Source: Cyanobium sp. FGCU52 (GTDB lineage: Bacteria > Cyanobacteriota > Cyanobacteriia > PCC-6307 > Cyanobiaceae). From it: DNA of 64,000 bases. The translations under genes and the position numbers were made by a program. Where the stretch lies: positions 1-64,000 of the forward strand of contig JANWUS010000018.1 in assembly GCA_024958715.1 (NCBI GenBank). Reading direction: 5' to 3'. Shown here piece after piece: positions 8,842-17,074 of this stretch; within the stretch, counting starts at the first letter, position 1; every line of letters begins with the position of its first letter. Under the pieces are notes generated by a model that saw nothing but the letters and a program-made list of their open reading frames with translations, searched no databases and was not told the origin of the DNA.

Positions 8842-8880
8842 CGCCCTGATGTGACATTGCTCACATCAGGGCGCTTCTTT
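8842..8880 (+). terminator. Rho-independent terminator, 13-bp perfect stem
   Basis: CGCCCTGATGTGA-CATTGC-TCACATCAGGGCG followed by CTTCTTTT. Confidence 0.85.
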
Positions 8881-8952
8881 TGTGCCGGGCGCCGGCATCA
8901 CGGTGCCTAGGTTCGGCTTTGCCTGGAGGCGCTCCCTCCCCTGCGTTCGCCG

Positions 8953-10518
8953 ATGCTCAGCCCCGGGAGCCCGTCCCGCCGTCCCAGCCGCAGGATGCTG
9001 GCGGTGCTGGTGCTGGTGCTCTGCGCCGCAGCCCTGCTTCCCCTGCTGGGCCTGCTGCTGTTCGCCCTCGCGGGCCGGGGCGGACTGACGCCCGGCCCCG
9101 GCGGCCTCGCTCCCCTGGCCCACACCCTCCTGCTGGTGGTGGGGGTGGGGGCGGGCGGGGCGGCCCTGGGCACCGCCAACGGCTGGCTCACCGCCTGCTG
9201 CGACTTTCCCGGCCGCCGGGGCCTGCGGATCGCCCAGCTGGTGCCGCTGGCCACGCCCGCCTACCTGCTGGCCGCCACCCTGATCGATCTCGGCAGCCGG
9301 CTGCGGCTCCGCATCCATGGCGATGCCTGGGCCCTGCTGGTGCTCACCCTGGCCACCTACAGCTACGTGTTCCTGCTCGCCACCGAGAGCTTCGCCCAGG
9401 GGGGCCGCCGGCAGCTGGAGGCCTGCCGCACCCTGGGCTGCGGGCCTTGGAGCGCCTTCCGGCGGGTGGCCCTGCCCATGGCCCTGCCGGCCATCGGGGC
9501 CGGCATCGCCCTAAGCGGCATGGAGGTGGTGAACGAGCTGGGGGCGGTGGAACTGCTCGGCGTCCCCACCCTCTCCGGCGGCATCCTGCAGCGCTGGCAG
9601 AACGACGGCGATCCCCAGGGGGCGGTGGGCCTGGCCCTGCTGGCCCTGGCGATCGTGAGCCTGCTGGTGGCAGCGGAGCGAGGCCTGCGGCGCCGCAGCC
9701 GGCGCTGGAGCATGGGCGGCGCCGGAGCGGGTGAACCGCTGTGGCAGCTCCGGGGGGTCCGGGCCTGGGGGGCCCAGCTGATCACCCTGCTGCCGCCATT
9801 GCTCACCCTCGGCCTGCCCCTGCTGTGGGGGCTGCTGAGCCTGGATCAGCTGGTGGGCGAGTCCCCCCTTGAACTGGCCAGCCTCAGCCTCCGGTCGTTG
9901 GGCCTCGGCCTGCTCGCCGCCGCCCTCACCCTGGCGGCCGGTCTGCTGCTGTCGATCGCACGCCGCTGGCTGCCGTCCCGCTGGCTGGAGCGCCTCGGCT
10001 TCGTGGCCGGCATGGGCTATGCGGTGCCCGGAGCGGTGCTTGCCCTGGCCCTGCTGCTGGTGGGGGGCCCCCTGCAGCTGGCGCCGCTGTTCCTGCTGGT
10101 ATGGGGCTATACCGATCGCTTCCTCGCCGTGAGCAAGCAGGGCCTCGACGCCGCCCTGGAGAGGATTCCGCCTTCGATCGATGAAGCGGCCACCGGGCTG
10201 GGCTGCAGCTGGACCGAGGTGCTGCGGCGGGTGCACCTGCCGCTGCTGCGCGGGCCCCTGCTGGTGGGAACCCTGCTGGTGTTCGTGGATGTGGTGAAGG
10301 AGCTGCCGCTCACCTTCGCCCTGCGCCCCTTCGACTTCGACACCCTCTCGGTTCGGGTGTACCAGTACGCCAGCGACGAACGGGTGGGAGCGGCGCTGAT
10401 CCCGGCCCTGCTGATCCTGCTGCTGGGGCTGGTGGCCTCCCTGGCGCTGGTGCCCCAGCTCGAGCGCAGCGGCGCTGGCGCAGTGGGCGACTCCCCGGGA
10501 CCCGGGGGCCTGCCCTGA
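8953..10518 (+). CDS. futB: Iron(III) ABC transporter permease (FutB/FbpB-like, duplicated permease domains)
   Basis: About 520-aa protein with two BPD permease halves (EACRTLGCGPWSAFRRVALPMALPAI; DEAATGLGCSWTEVLRRVHLPLLRGPL). Confidence 0.85.
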   Translation: MLSPGSPSRRPSRRMLAVLVLVLCAAALLPLLGLLLFALAGRGGLTPGPGGLAPLAHTLLLVVGVGAGGAALGTANGWLTACCDFPGRRGLRIAQLVPLATPAYLLAATLIDLGSRLRLRIHGDAWALLVLTLATYSYVFLLATESFAQGGRRQLEACRTLGCGPWSAFRRVALPMALPAIGAGIALSGMEVVNELGAVELLGVPTLSGGILQRWQNDGDPQGAVGLALLALAIVSLLVAAERGLRRRSRRWSMGGAGAGEPLWQLRGVRAWGAQLITLLPPLLTLGLPLLWGLLSLDQLVGESPLELASLSLRSLGLGLLAAALTLAAGLLLSIARRWLPSRWLERLGFVAGMGYAVPGAVLALALLLVGGPLQLAPLFLLVWGYTDRFLAVSKQGLDAALERIPPSIDEAATGLGCSWTEVLRRVHLPLLRGPLLVGTLLVFVDVVKELPLTFALRPFDFDTLSVRVYQYASDERVGAALIPALLILLLGLVASLALVPQLERSGAGAVGDSPGPGGLP

Positions 10519-10524
10519 CGGCCG

Positions 10525-10562
10525 GCCGCTGCGGCAAGGGAGTCAGTCCTTGCCGCAGCGGC
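10525..10562. other. 15-bp perfect inverted repeat (hairpin) between convergent genes
   Basis: GCCGCTGCGGCAAGG-GAGTCAGT-CCTTGCCGCAGCGGC; loop holds the stop codon of the minus-strand small gene. Confidence 0.9.
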
Positions 10563-10695
10563 ACTTGCCGCCCTTCCAGTTGGAGCACTTCTTCTGCTTG
10601 CAGCCCTTCTTCTTGGCGGCCGCCAGCGGAGCTCGGGCGGATCCGCCGTCGCCGGGGCGGAGGGACTCGCGTTCGTTGCCGAGGGGCTGGGCCAT
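10543..10695 (-). CDS. Small Cys/Lys-rich protein (50 aa), putative metal-binding peptide
   Basis: Read by hand: MAQPLGNERESLRPGDGGSARAPLAAAKKKGCKQKKCSNWKGGKCRCGKD*; not in ORF track. Confidence 0.65.
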   Translation of the reverse strand: MAQPLGNERESLRPGDGGSARAPLAAAKKKGCKQKKCSNWKGGKCRCGKD

Positions 10696-10713
10696 GGGGC
10701 GAGGGGAGCTTGC

Positions 10714-10728
10714 TGCGAATGACTCGCA
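10714..10728. promoter_or_regulatory. Fur-like 7-1-7 palindrome
   Basis: TGCGAAT-G-ACTCGCA, arms matching 6/7, just upstream of the Cys-rich gene. Confidence 0.45.
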
Positions 10729-10751
10729 ACCTAAACAACCCGCCGCCCTCT

Positions 10752-10788
10752 TTGCAAGCGATTCTCAATAGCGAGAAATGTTGCGAGG
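10752..10788. promoter_or_regulatory. Putative Fur-family operator with shared bipartite motif
   Basis: TTGCAAGCGATTCTCAATAGCGAGAAATGTTGCGAGG; TTCTCAATAG-N7-TGTTGCGAGG recurs exactly at 14716-14742. Confidence 0.55.
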
Positions 10789-10792
10789 GCGC

Positions 10793-12925
10793 TCACTTGT
10801 AGATCACCACGTCCACGCCGGAGCTGCGGCGGCGCACCTCCACGCCGGTGTCGTGCTCGCCGCGATGCAGCTGCAGATCGATCTCCTCCTCCCCCAGGCG
10901 CAGACCGCTGATCTCCAGTCGGTCGATGCGGGCGGGCAGCACCGGGTTGCGGAACAGCACCCGCACCCGGCCGCTCTCGGGATCGCGGCCGATCCCCATC
11001 CCCGTGATCGCCTCCAGCAGGCCGAAGACCGTGCCGCTCGCCCAGGCCTGGGGGCTGCAGGCCACCGGGTAATGGGTGGGGCCTTCGTCGTCGCGGCGGG
11101 CAAAACCGCAGAACAGCTCCGGCAAGCGGTACATCGGCATCTCCTTGGCCGTGTCGAACATGCCCATCAGGATCCGCATGGCGCCGTCGGAGTGGCCGTA
11201 GCGCGCCAGGCCCAGACCGATCACGGCGTTGTCGTGCGGCCAGACGGAGCCGTTGTGGTAGCTCATCGGGTTGTAGCGGGCCTCCCGCTCATCGAGGGTG
11301 CGCACGCCCCAGCCGTTGAAGCTGGAGGGAGAGAGCAGCTGGCGCGCCACCGACGCCGCCGCCTCCGGCGGGGCGATGCCGGTCCAGAGGCAGTGGCCCG
11401 CATTCGAGCTGCGCACGGCGCAGGGCCTGCCTTCACCGTCGAGGGCGAGGGCATAGGAGCCGATGCGATCCACCCAGAAGGCCCGGTGGAAGCGATAGCG
11501 CAGGCCCTCCGCCTCCTGGCGCAGGTCCTCGGCCTGGCGGTCATGGCCGAAGCGCTCCAGGATCGCCGCCATCGCCCGCCGGGCCCCATAGGCGTAGGCC
11601 TGCACCTCGCACAGGGCGATCGAGCCCTCCGCCAGAGTTCCGTCGGCGTGGTGCACGGCGTCGTCGGAATCCTTCCAGCCCTGGTTGCGCAGTCCCCCCT
11701 GGGCGGCGCAGAGGTAACGCAGAAAGCCATCGGCACTGCGGGACTCGGCACTGCGGATCCAGGCCATGGCCGCATCGAGGGCGGGCAGCAACTCGCGCAG
11801 GAACGGCTCATCGGCGCTGCGGGCCAGGTAGTCGCCCGCCAGCATCAGGAACAGGGGCGTGGCATCCACCGAGCCGTAGTACCGGCGGAACGGCACCTCC
11901 CCCAGGGCCGCCATCTCCCCCAGCCGGGCCTCGTGCAGCACCTTGCCGGGCTCGGCATCGGAGGCGGGATCCACGTGATCCGCCTGGTGTTCCGCCAGGA
12001 AGCCCAGCACCCCCCGGGCCACCCGCGGCTCCACCAGCAGCATCTGGCGGGCGGTGATCAGGCCGTCGCGGCCGAAGGGACAGCTGAACCACGGCACGCC
12101 CGCATAGGGATAAAGGCCGTGGTCGTAGCGGGTGGAGAGCAGGTGAACGTCGGAGAACGAGCGGGCCACCCAGCTGTCGAAGGCCGGGTTATCGGTGCTG
12201 AGAGAGGCCGCCATCCGGCGCGCTTCCCGGAAGCGGCTGATCGTGGCGCCCTGGGCGGCATCGAACGCCTCCTCAGGCGTGCGGGTGAGGTCCGGCGCGG
12301 AGCTGAAATCGAGCTCCAGGCAGAGGCGGCGGGAGCAACGGGGTTCGAGGTGCAGGGTGAGGCTGAGATGGTTCTCGCCCACCTCCTCGATCGCTCCCCC
12401 GAGCCGCAGGATGGTGCGGCGGTCCTCGCCATCGAGACCCCGGTACACCCACATCAGGCCGTCGGGATCACAGCTCTGCACGCTGACGCCGCGCTCGGGC
12501 CGTCGCACGCCGCGCACCTCGAAGATGTCGCGGAAGTCGGCGTCGAAGCGCAGGGTCACCGGCATCGTGACCGGCGCCGCTTCGTAGCAGGTGAACTGAA
12601 GCTGCTGCAGGCACGACGTGGGCGTGAGCACGGTGGTGCGCTCCAGATGCACCGCTCCCGGGGGCGGCGCATCGCCACCGGCGTGGGGGGCCGGTGCGGT
12701 GCTGAGATGGCTCACGTGCAGGCCTGAATCCCCCCGTTCGGTGGCGTTCAGCACCGCCGGCGGGTTCTCCCACAGCAGCAGCTGCAGCCGGCTCACGTGG
12801 CGGGCGCCGCGGTGGAAGATGCCGGAATCCGGATGGGTCTCCGGGCGGATCTCCCCCCGCGGATCGAGCATCGCGAAGGTTTCCCCGTCCTTCAGAACGA
12901 AGGGGGGGAGCTGATCATGCGGCAT
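10793..12925 (-). CDS. Amylo-alpha-1,6-glucosidase / glycogen-debranching-type protein (N-terminal glycogen debranching domain plus (alpha/alpha)6-like domain)
   Basis: Start chosen at ATG 12925; VPWFSCPFGRDGLITARQMLLVEPRVARGVLGFLAEHQ, GSVWPHDNAVIGLGLARYG. Confidence 0.85.
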   Translation of the reverse strand: MPHDQLPPFVLKDGETFAMLDPRGEIRPETHPDSGIFHRGARHVSRLQLLLWENPPAVLNATERGDSGLHVSHLSTAPAPHAGGDAPPPGAVHLERTTVLTPTSCLQQLQFTCYEAAPVTMPVTLRFDADFRDIFEVRGVRRPERGVSVQSCDPDGLMWVYRGLDGEDRRTILRLGGAIEEVGENHLSLTLHLEPRCSRRLCLELDFSSAPDLTRTPEEAFDAAQGATISRFREARRMAASLSTDNPAFDSWVARSFSDVHLLSTRYDHGLYPYAGVPWFSCPFGRDGLITARQMLLVEPRVARGVLGFLAEHQADHVDPASDAEPGKVLHEARLGEMAALGEVPFRRYYGSVDATPLFLMLAGDYLARSADEPFLRELLPALDAAMAWIRSAESRSADGFLRYLCAAQGGLRNQGWKDSDDAVHHADGTLAEGSIALCEVQAYAYGARRAMAAILERFGHDRQAEDLRQEAEGLRYRFHRAFWVDRIGSYALALDGEGRPCAVRSSNAGHCLWTGIAPPEAAASVARQLLSPSSFNGWGVRTLDEREARYNPMSYHNGSVWPHDNAVIGLGLARYGHSDGAMRILMGMFDTAKEMPMYRLPELFCGFARRDDEGPTHYPVACSPQAWASGTVFGLLEAITGMGIGRDPESGRVRVLFRNPVLPARIDRLEISGLRLGEEEIDLQLHRGEHDTGVEVRRRSSGVDVVIYK

Positions 12926-14003
12926 GCAGCATCGGAACCACGGAACGACCGCCGGAGCGGTCGGCACCGCTGCGCCGGGCCTGGATGAGATGACGGTAGA
13001 GCTGCTCGTACTCCTCGGCCTGGCGGGCGCAGGAGAAACGGCTCTCGAAGTCGGCGCGCACGGCGGAGCGATCGAGCCGATCGATCCGCCGCACCGCCGC
13101 CACGGCCTCCTCGATCGAGCCCACCAGGGCACCGTTCACCCCTTCGCGGATCACCTCGGGGGTGGAGCCGTTGCGCCAGGCCACCACGGGGGTGGCGCAG
13201 GCGTTGGCCTCGATCATCACCAGGCCGAACGGCTCCGGCCAGTCGATCGGGAACAGCAGGGCCAGGGCGCCCCCCAGCAGCTCCTGCTTGCCCCGGTCGT
13301 CCACCTCGCCGATGAACTCCACCAGCGGGTTATCCCTCACCAGGGGTTCAATGGTCTGCTGCCAGTAGGCCTGATCGACCCGGTCGATCTTGGCGGCCAC
13401 CTTCAGGGGCAGGCCCACGGCGGTGGCGATGGCGATGGCGCGATCCAGCCGCTTCTCCGGCGACACCCGTCCCACGAAGGCGAGGTACTCCTGGGGTTCG
13501 GCGACGGCCCGGTAGAGATCGAGGGGCAGGCCGTGGTGCACGGTGCCCAGCCAGTTGGCCTCCGGCAGCGCCGCCCGCTGCGCCTCCGAGATCGACACCA
13601 GCGGCGCCTGGCGGAAATGGCCGTAGAGCCGGGCCTGATCCGGATGGTTCAGGGGGCCGTGCATGGTGTTCAGGAAGGGCACCGGCAGGCGACTGGCGGC
13701 CGGCAGGTGGAAGTGTCCGGTGTGGAAATGCAGGACGTCGAAGCGGTCCGCCTGCTCGATCACCCGATCGATCTGGATGATCTCGGGAATCGTGGGGTCA
13801 CCGCTGTGACCGCCCAGGCGCAGGGCCTCGGGCACGCAGGCGCTGAGTTCGGCGCTGGTGCGGGAGTCGCCGCTGGCGAACAGCACCACCTCGTGCCCGC
13901 GGCGGACCAGCTCTTCTGTGAGGTAGTGGACCACCCGTTCAGTACCTCCGTAACGGAGGGGAGGCACGCTTTCCCAGAGGGGGGAGATCTGAGCGATTCT
14001 CAT
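12915..14003 (-). CDS. Glycosyltransferase family 4
   Basis: MRIAQISPLWESVPPLRYGGTERVVHYLTEELVRRGHEV N-terminus; FVGRVSPEKRLDRAI; EPFGLVMIEANACATPVVA. Confidence 0.9.
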   Translation of the reverse strand: MRIAQISPLWESVPPLRYGGTERVVHYLTEELVRRGHEVVLFASGDSRTSAELSACVPEALRLGGHSGDPTIPEIIQIDRVIEQADRFDVLHFHTGHFHLPAASRLPVPFLNTMHGPLNHPDQARLYGHFRQAPLVSISEAQRAALPEANWLGTVHHGLPLDLYRAVAEPQEYLAFVGRVSPEKRLDRAIAIATAVGLPLKVAAKIDRVDQAYWQQTIEPLVRDNPLVEFIGEVDDRGKQELLGGALALLFPIDWPEPFGLVMIEANACATPVVAWRNGSTPEVIREGVNGALVGSIEEAVAAVRRIDRLDRSAVRADFESRFSCARQAEEYEQLYRHLIQARRSGADRSGGRSVVPMLHAA

Positions 14004-14235
14004 CGGTTCGTCATCACGGTGTCATCGTCACGGGGGCGTCCTCACGGGAGTGGCGGCGACCGGGGCGGGGGGCGTGAGGCGCGGCGGGCGTGAGGCGCAG
14101 GGAGTCGAGGGAAAGCCTCTGGCCCCTCGACCATTCAGGAGATTCTGCTGAGGTTCTCCAGCCGGGGGTGGGGACCGATCCCCATGAGGTCAGGGTTCAC
14201 TGACAGCAACGCGCTCTGAGGCCGCCCCGGTGTCC

Positions 14236-14703
14236 TCAGGCCTGCTCGGCCGCCGCGCAGCCGGGGCAGAGCGCCCGCACGTTGAGCACGCACTCCAGCA
14301 GCCGGAAGCCGTGCTGGCCCGCCGCCGCCTCACCGGCGGAGAGCACAGCCCCGCTCTCGAACTCCTCGGTGCGACCGCAGCGCACACACACCAGGTGGTG
14401 GTGATCGGGATGGGCGTCGCTGGCCAGTTCGAAGCGGCGGCCCCCTTCAGGCAGTTCCAGCTCCTGCAGCAGGCCCATCGAGCTGAGCAGCCGCAGGGTG
14501 CGATACACGGTGGCCAGCGACACCCGCTCACGGGAGCGCAGCAGGCGCTGGTGCACCTCCTCGGCGCTGAGATGGCTGCCCTCGCCGATGCGTTCGAACA
14601 GGGCGAGCACCCGCTGGCGCTGGGGGGTCAGGCGCTGGCCGCGGTCGTGGAGGCTGGTGCGCAGGGCGCTGGGCTGGGAGCGGGGCGTTTGCAGCGGCAC
14701 CAT
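14236..14703 (-). CDS. fur: Fur-family transcriptional regulator (Fur/PerR-like)
   Basis: Start chosen at ATG 14703; RLTPQRQRVL, SLATVYRTLRLL, HHHLVCVRCG, CPGC. Confidence 0.9.
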   Translation of the reverse strand: MVPLQTPRSQPSALRTSLHDRGQRLTPQRQRVLALFERIGEGSHLSAEEVHQRLLRSRERVSLATVYRTLRLLSSMGLLQELELPEGGRRFELASDAHPDHHHLVCVRCGRTEEFESGAVLSAGEAAAGQHGFRLLECVLNVRALCPGCAAAEQA

Positions 14704-14715
14704 GCCCTCCCGAAG

Positions 14716-14742
14716 CCTCGCAACACTAAGCCCTATTGAGAA
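14716..14742 (-). promoter_or_regulatory. Putative Fur-family operator upstream of fur
   Basis: Minus-strand TTCTCAATAG-GGCTTAG-TGTTGCGAGG, ends about 13 nt upstream of the fur ATG; identical fixed bases at 10762-10788. Confidence 0.6.
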
Positions 14743-15851
14743 CCGAAGCGGGCCTTCCCCCTGGTCAGCACCCAGGCATCCCCCTGCACCAGGGCAGCCC
14801 CCAGCAGGTCGGCCAGGGTGACCATCAGGCGGTAGCTCAGGGCCAACGCCAGCAGGGAGGCCTCCGGCAGCGTCCCCCCCAGCCGCAGCAGCAGCACCGC
14901 CTCGAACACCCCCAGCCCCCCGGGTGCTCCGGGGACCACGAGTCCGGCGGTCCAGGCCAGGGCGAAACCGGCCAGCCAGGTGGGCCAGTCGATCGCCAGC
15001 TGGAGGTCGAAGGCCCACACGCAGCAGGCGAAACCGGCGAAGCGGAGCAGCACGAAGCCCAGCTCCGCCAGCAGCGGCCACCAGGGAAAACCCGGCAGGG
15101 CCTGGGCTCCGGGCACGCCCGCCACCCGTTCGCCGGCCAGTTCGTCCACCAGCCCCAGCTCCCGTGCCTTGCGCCGCTCCTGGCGAGCCAGCAGCGGACC
15201 GAGCCAGCGGGGCTGGAGCAGCATCATCGGCAGCAGGGTCAGCACCCCCAGCCCCCCCTGCCAGCCCCCCAGGGTCACCAGGGCCAGGGCTGCCACCGCC
15301 GCCAGCAGCGGCTCCAGCAGCACCGTGAGCAGGGCCTGGGTGGTGCCGATCGGCGCCGGCAGGGGCGTCTCCTCGCCCCGCAGCGCCTGGACCCTGCCGG
15401 CCAGGTGCCAGAACCCGCCCGGCAGGAACTTGCGCAGGTTGGTGGCGATGAACAGGCTCACCGTCTCCTCCCAGCGGGGCCGCAGCCCCAGCCAGCGCAT
15501 CAGCACACCCCAGGCCGCGCCATTGACCACCAGGCTGAGCAGGCTCACGCCCACGCCCAGGGCCAGCCAGAGCCAGCCCTGCAGATCGATCCGGAACTGC
15601 AGCAGCTGGCGGCCATGCTGGAACAGGGCCGCCAGCACGAAGCCGAGGCTGGCCAGCGTGACCCAGGGGCGCAGACCGCCCGGCAACCGCAGCTGCAGCC
15701 GACGCAGTCCGGCGAGCCGGGGGGCAAGTTCCTGCCGCGCCCTGGCCATGGCACCGGGCAGCCAGACCCGGAATCCCCCGCGCAGGCGGGCGAGACGATC
15801 GGCCAGCCCGGTACGGCCCGGGACCGGGGGCCTGGATTCCGGCTCGCTCAT
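14733..15851 (-). CDS. Flippase-like (UPF0104 / lysylphosphatidylglycerol synthase TM family) membrane protein
   Basis: Multi-TM; NLRKFLPGGFWHLAGRV, VPGAPGGLGVFEAVLLLRLGG. Confidence 0.8.
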   Translation of the reverse strand: MSEPESRPPVPGRTGLADRLARLRGGFRVWLPGAMARARQELAPRLAGLRRLQLRLPGGLRPWVTLASLGFVLAALFQHGRQLLQFRIDLQGWLWLALGVGVSLLSLVVNGAAWGVLMRWLGLRPRWEETVSLFIATNLRKFLPGGFWHLAGRVQALRGEETPLPAPIGTTQALLTVLLEPLLAAVAALALVTLGGWQGGLGVLTLLPMMLLQPRWLGPLLARQERRKARELGLVDELAGERVAGVPGAQALPGFPWWPLLAELGFVLLRFAGFACCVWAFDLQLAIDWPTWLAGFALAWTAGLVVPGAPGGLGVFEAVLLLRLGGTLPEASLLALALSYRLMVTLADLLGAALVQGDAWVLTRGKARFGSQ

Positions 15852-17074
15852 GGGCTCGGCTCCCCCCGTTCCGCGTGGTTGATGGCCTGCATCACAAGGC
15901 TGCGCACCTGCTCCAGAGAGGAATCATGCCGCCGGGCCAGCGCCACCAGATCATCGTGCTCGGGTTTGGCGCGGCGACGGCCATCCGGCAGGAAGGCCCA
16001 CTTGATCCGCACCGGTCCGAGCGGGGTGTCCACGACCCCGCTCCGGCGCGGCAGGCACCAGCGGCGCTGCTCCTGCTCCCGCACCCCCAGGCTGGTGCCA
16101 TGCCGCCACCACACCCGCCGAAGGTCAGGCCCTGTGGCCGGCGGCGCCAGCACGGTGAGCAGCACCCCGGGCCGCCCCTTCTTCATCGCCACCGGCTGGC
16201 TGAACACCTCGAGGGCCCCAGCCCGGCGCAGTTCCTCGATCAGGAAGGCCAGATCCTCCGGGGTGGCGTCATCGATCTGGGCCTGCTGCTGGAGGACGGT
16301 CTCGGCCCAGGCAGCTTCGGCCTCCCCGCCCTCCGAACCGGCCAGCGGCCGGGCCAGCACCAGGCGCAGCAGGTTGGGCCGATCGAGCCGGCGGCTGCCC
16401 AGGCCCACCCCCACCCGCAGGGGAACCGCCGCCGGGGCCGGCCCGAAGCGTTGGGCCCACACCGCCGCCAGGGCAAGCCCGGTGGGGGTGGTGAGTTCAC
16501 CGGGAGGGAAGCCCTCGCTGGATCCGAGCGGCAGGCCGCGGCGGCGCGCGATCTCCAGCACCGCCGGAGCCGGCAGGGGCAACACGCCATGGGCGGTGGC
16601 CACCGTGCCGTGGCCGGCCGGGGGCACCCCCACAAGCAGATGCTCCACCCCCAGATGGGTCAACGCCGCGCAGACGCCCACGATGTCCACCAGGGCATCG
16701 ATCGCTCCCACCTCATGGAAGTGCACCTGCTCGGGGGCATGGCCGTGGACCGCCGCCTCCGCCTCCGCCAGCAGCGCGAACACCGCCAGAACCCGCTCCT
16801 GAAGCACGGGCTCCAGGACTCCGCTCGCCAGCAGCGGCCGCAGTTCTCCCCAGGGGCGGTGCCCGGGCTGCGGCTCGGTGGCCTCCACGGCCAGGTGCAG
16901 ACCGCGCAGGCCGCCGCTGCGCCGCTCCTCCAGCTGCAACCGGTAGCGCCCCTCCAGGCCCAGCCGGGCCAGGGGCCCGTGGATCACCGCCTCCGGCACG
17001 CCCAGATCGAGCAGCGCGGCCAGCAGCATGTTGCCGGCGATCCCGGTGGGGACGTCGAGCAGCGCCAGGCTCAT
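15848..17074 (-). CDS. larC: LarC-family nickel insertion protein (DUF111)
   Basis: HFHEVGAIDALVDIVG, GHGTVATAHGVLPLPAPAVLEI, ELTTPTGLAL motifs. Confidence 0.88.
   Translation of the reverse strand: MSLALLDVPTGIAGNMLLAALLDLGVPEAVIHGPLARLGLEGRYRLQLEERRSGGLRGLHLAVEATEPQPGHRPWGELRPLLASGVLEPVLQERVLAVFALLAEAEAAVHGHAPEQVHFHEVGAIDALVDIVGVCAALTHLGVEHLLVGVPPAGHGTVATAHGVLPLPAPAVLEIARRRGLPLGSSEGFPPGELTTPTGLALAAVWAQRFGPAPAAVPLRVGVGLGSRRLDRPNLLRLVLARPLAGSEGGEAEAAWAETVLQQQAQIDDATPEDLAFLIEELRRAGALEVFSQPVAMKKGRPGVLLTVLAPPATGPDLRRVWWRHGTSLGVREQEQRRWCLPRRSGVVDTPLGPVRIKWAFLPDGRRRAKPEHDDLVALARRHDSSLEQVRSLVMQAINHAERGEPSP

Noticed and set aside
10778-12727. 649-aa plus-strand ORF
   Set aside because: Antisense shadow of the debranching-type enzyme.
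14736-16802. 688-aa plus-strand ORF
   Set aside because: Antisense to the UPF0104-like gene and larC.
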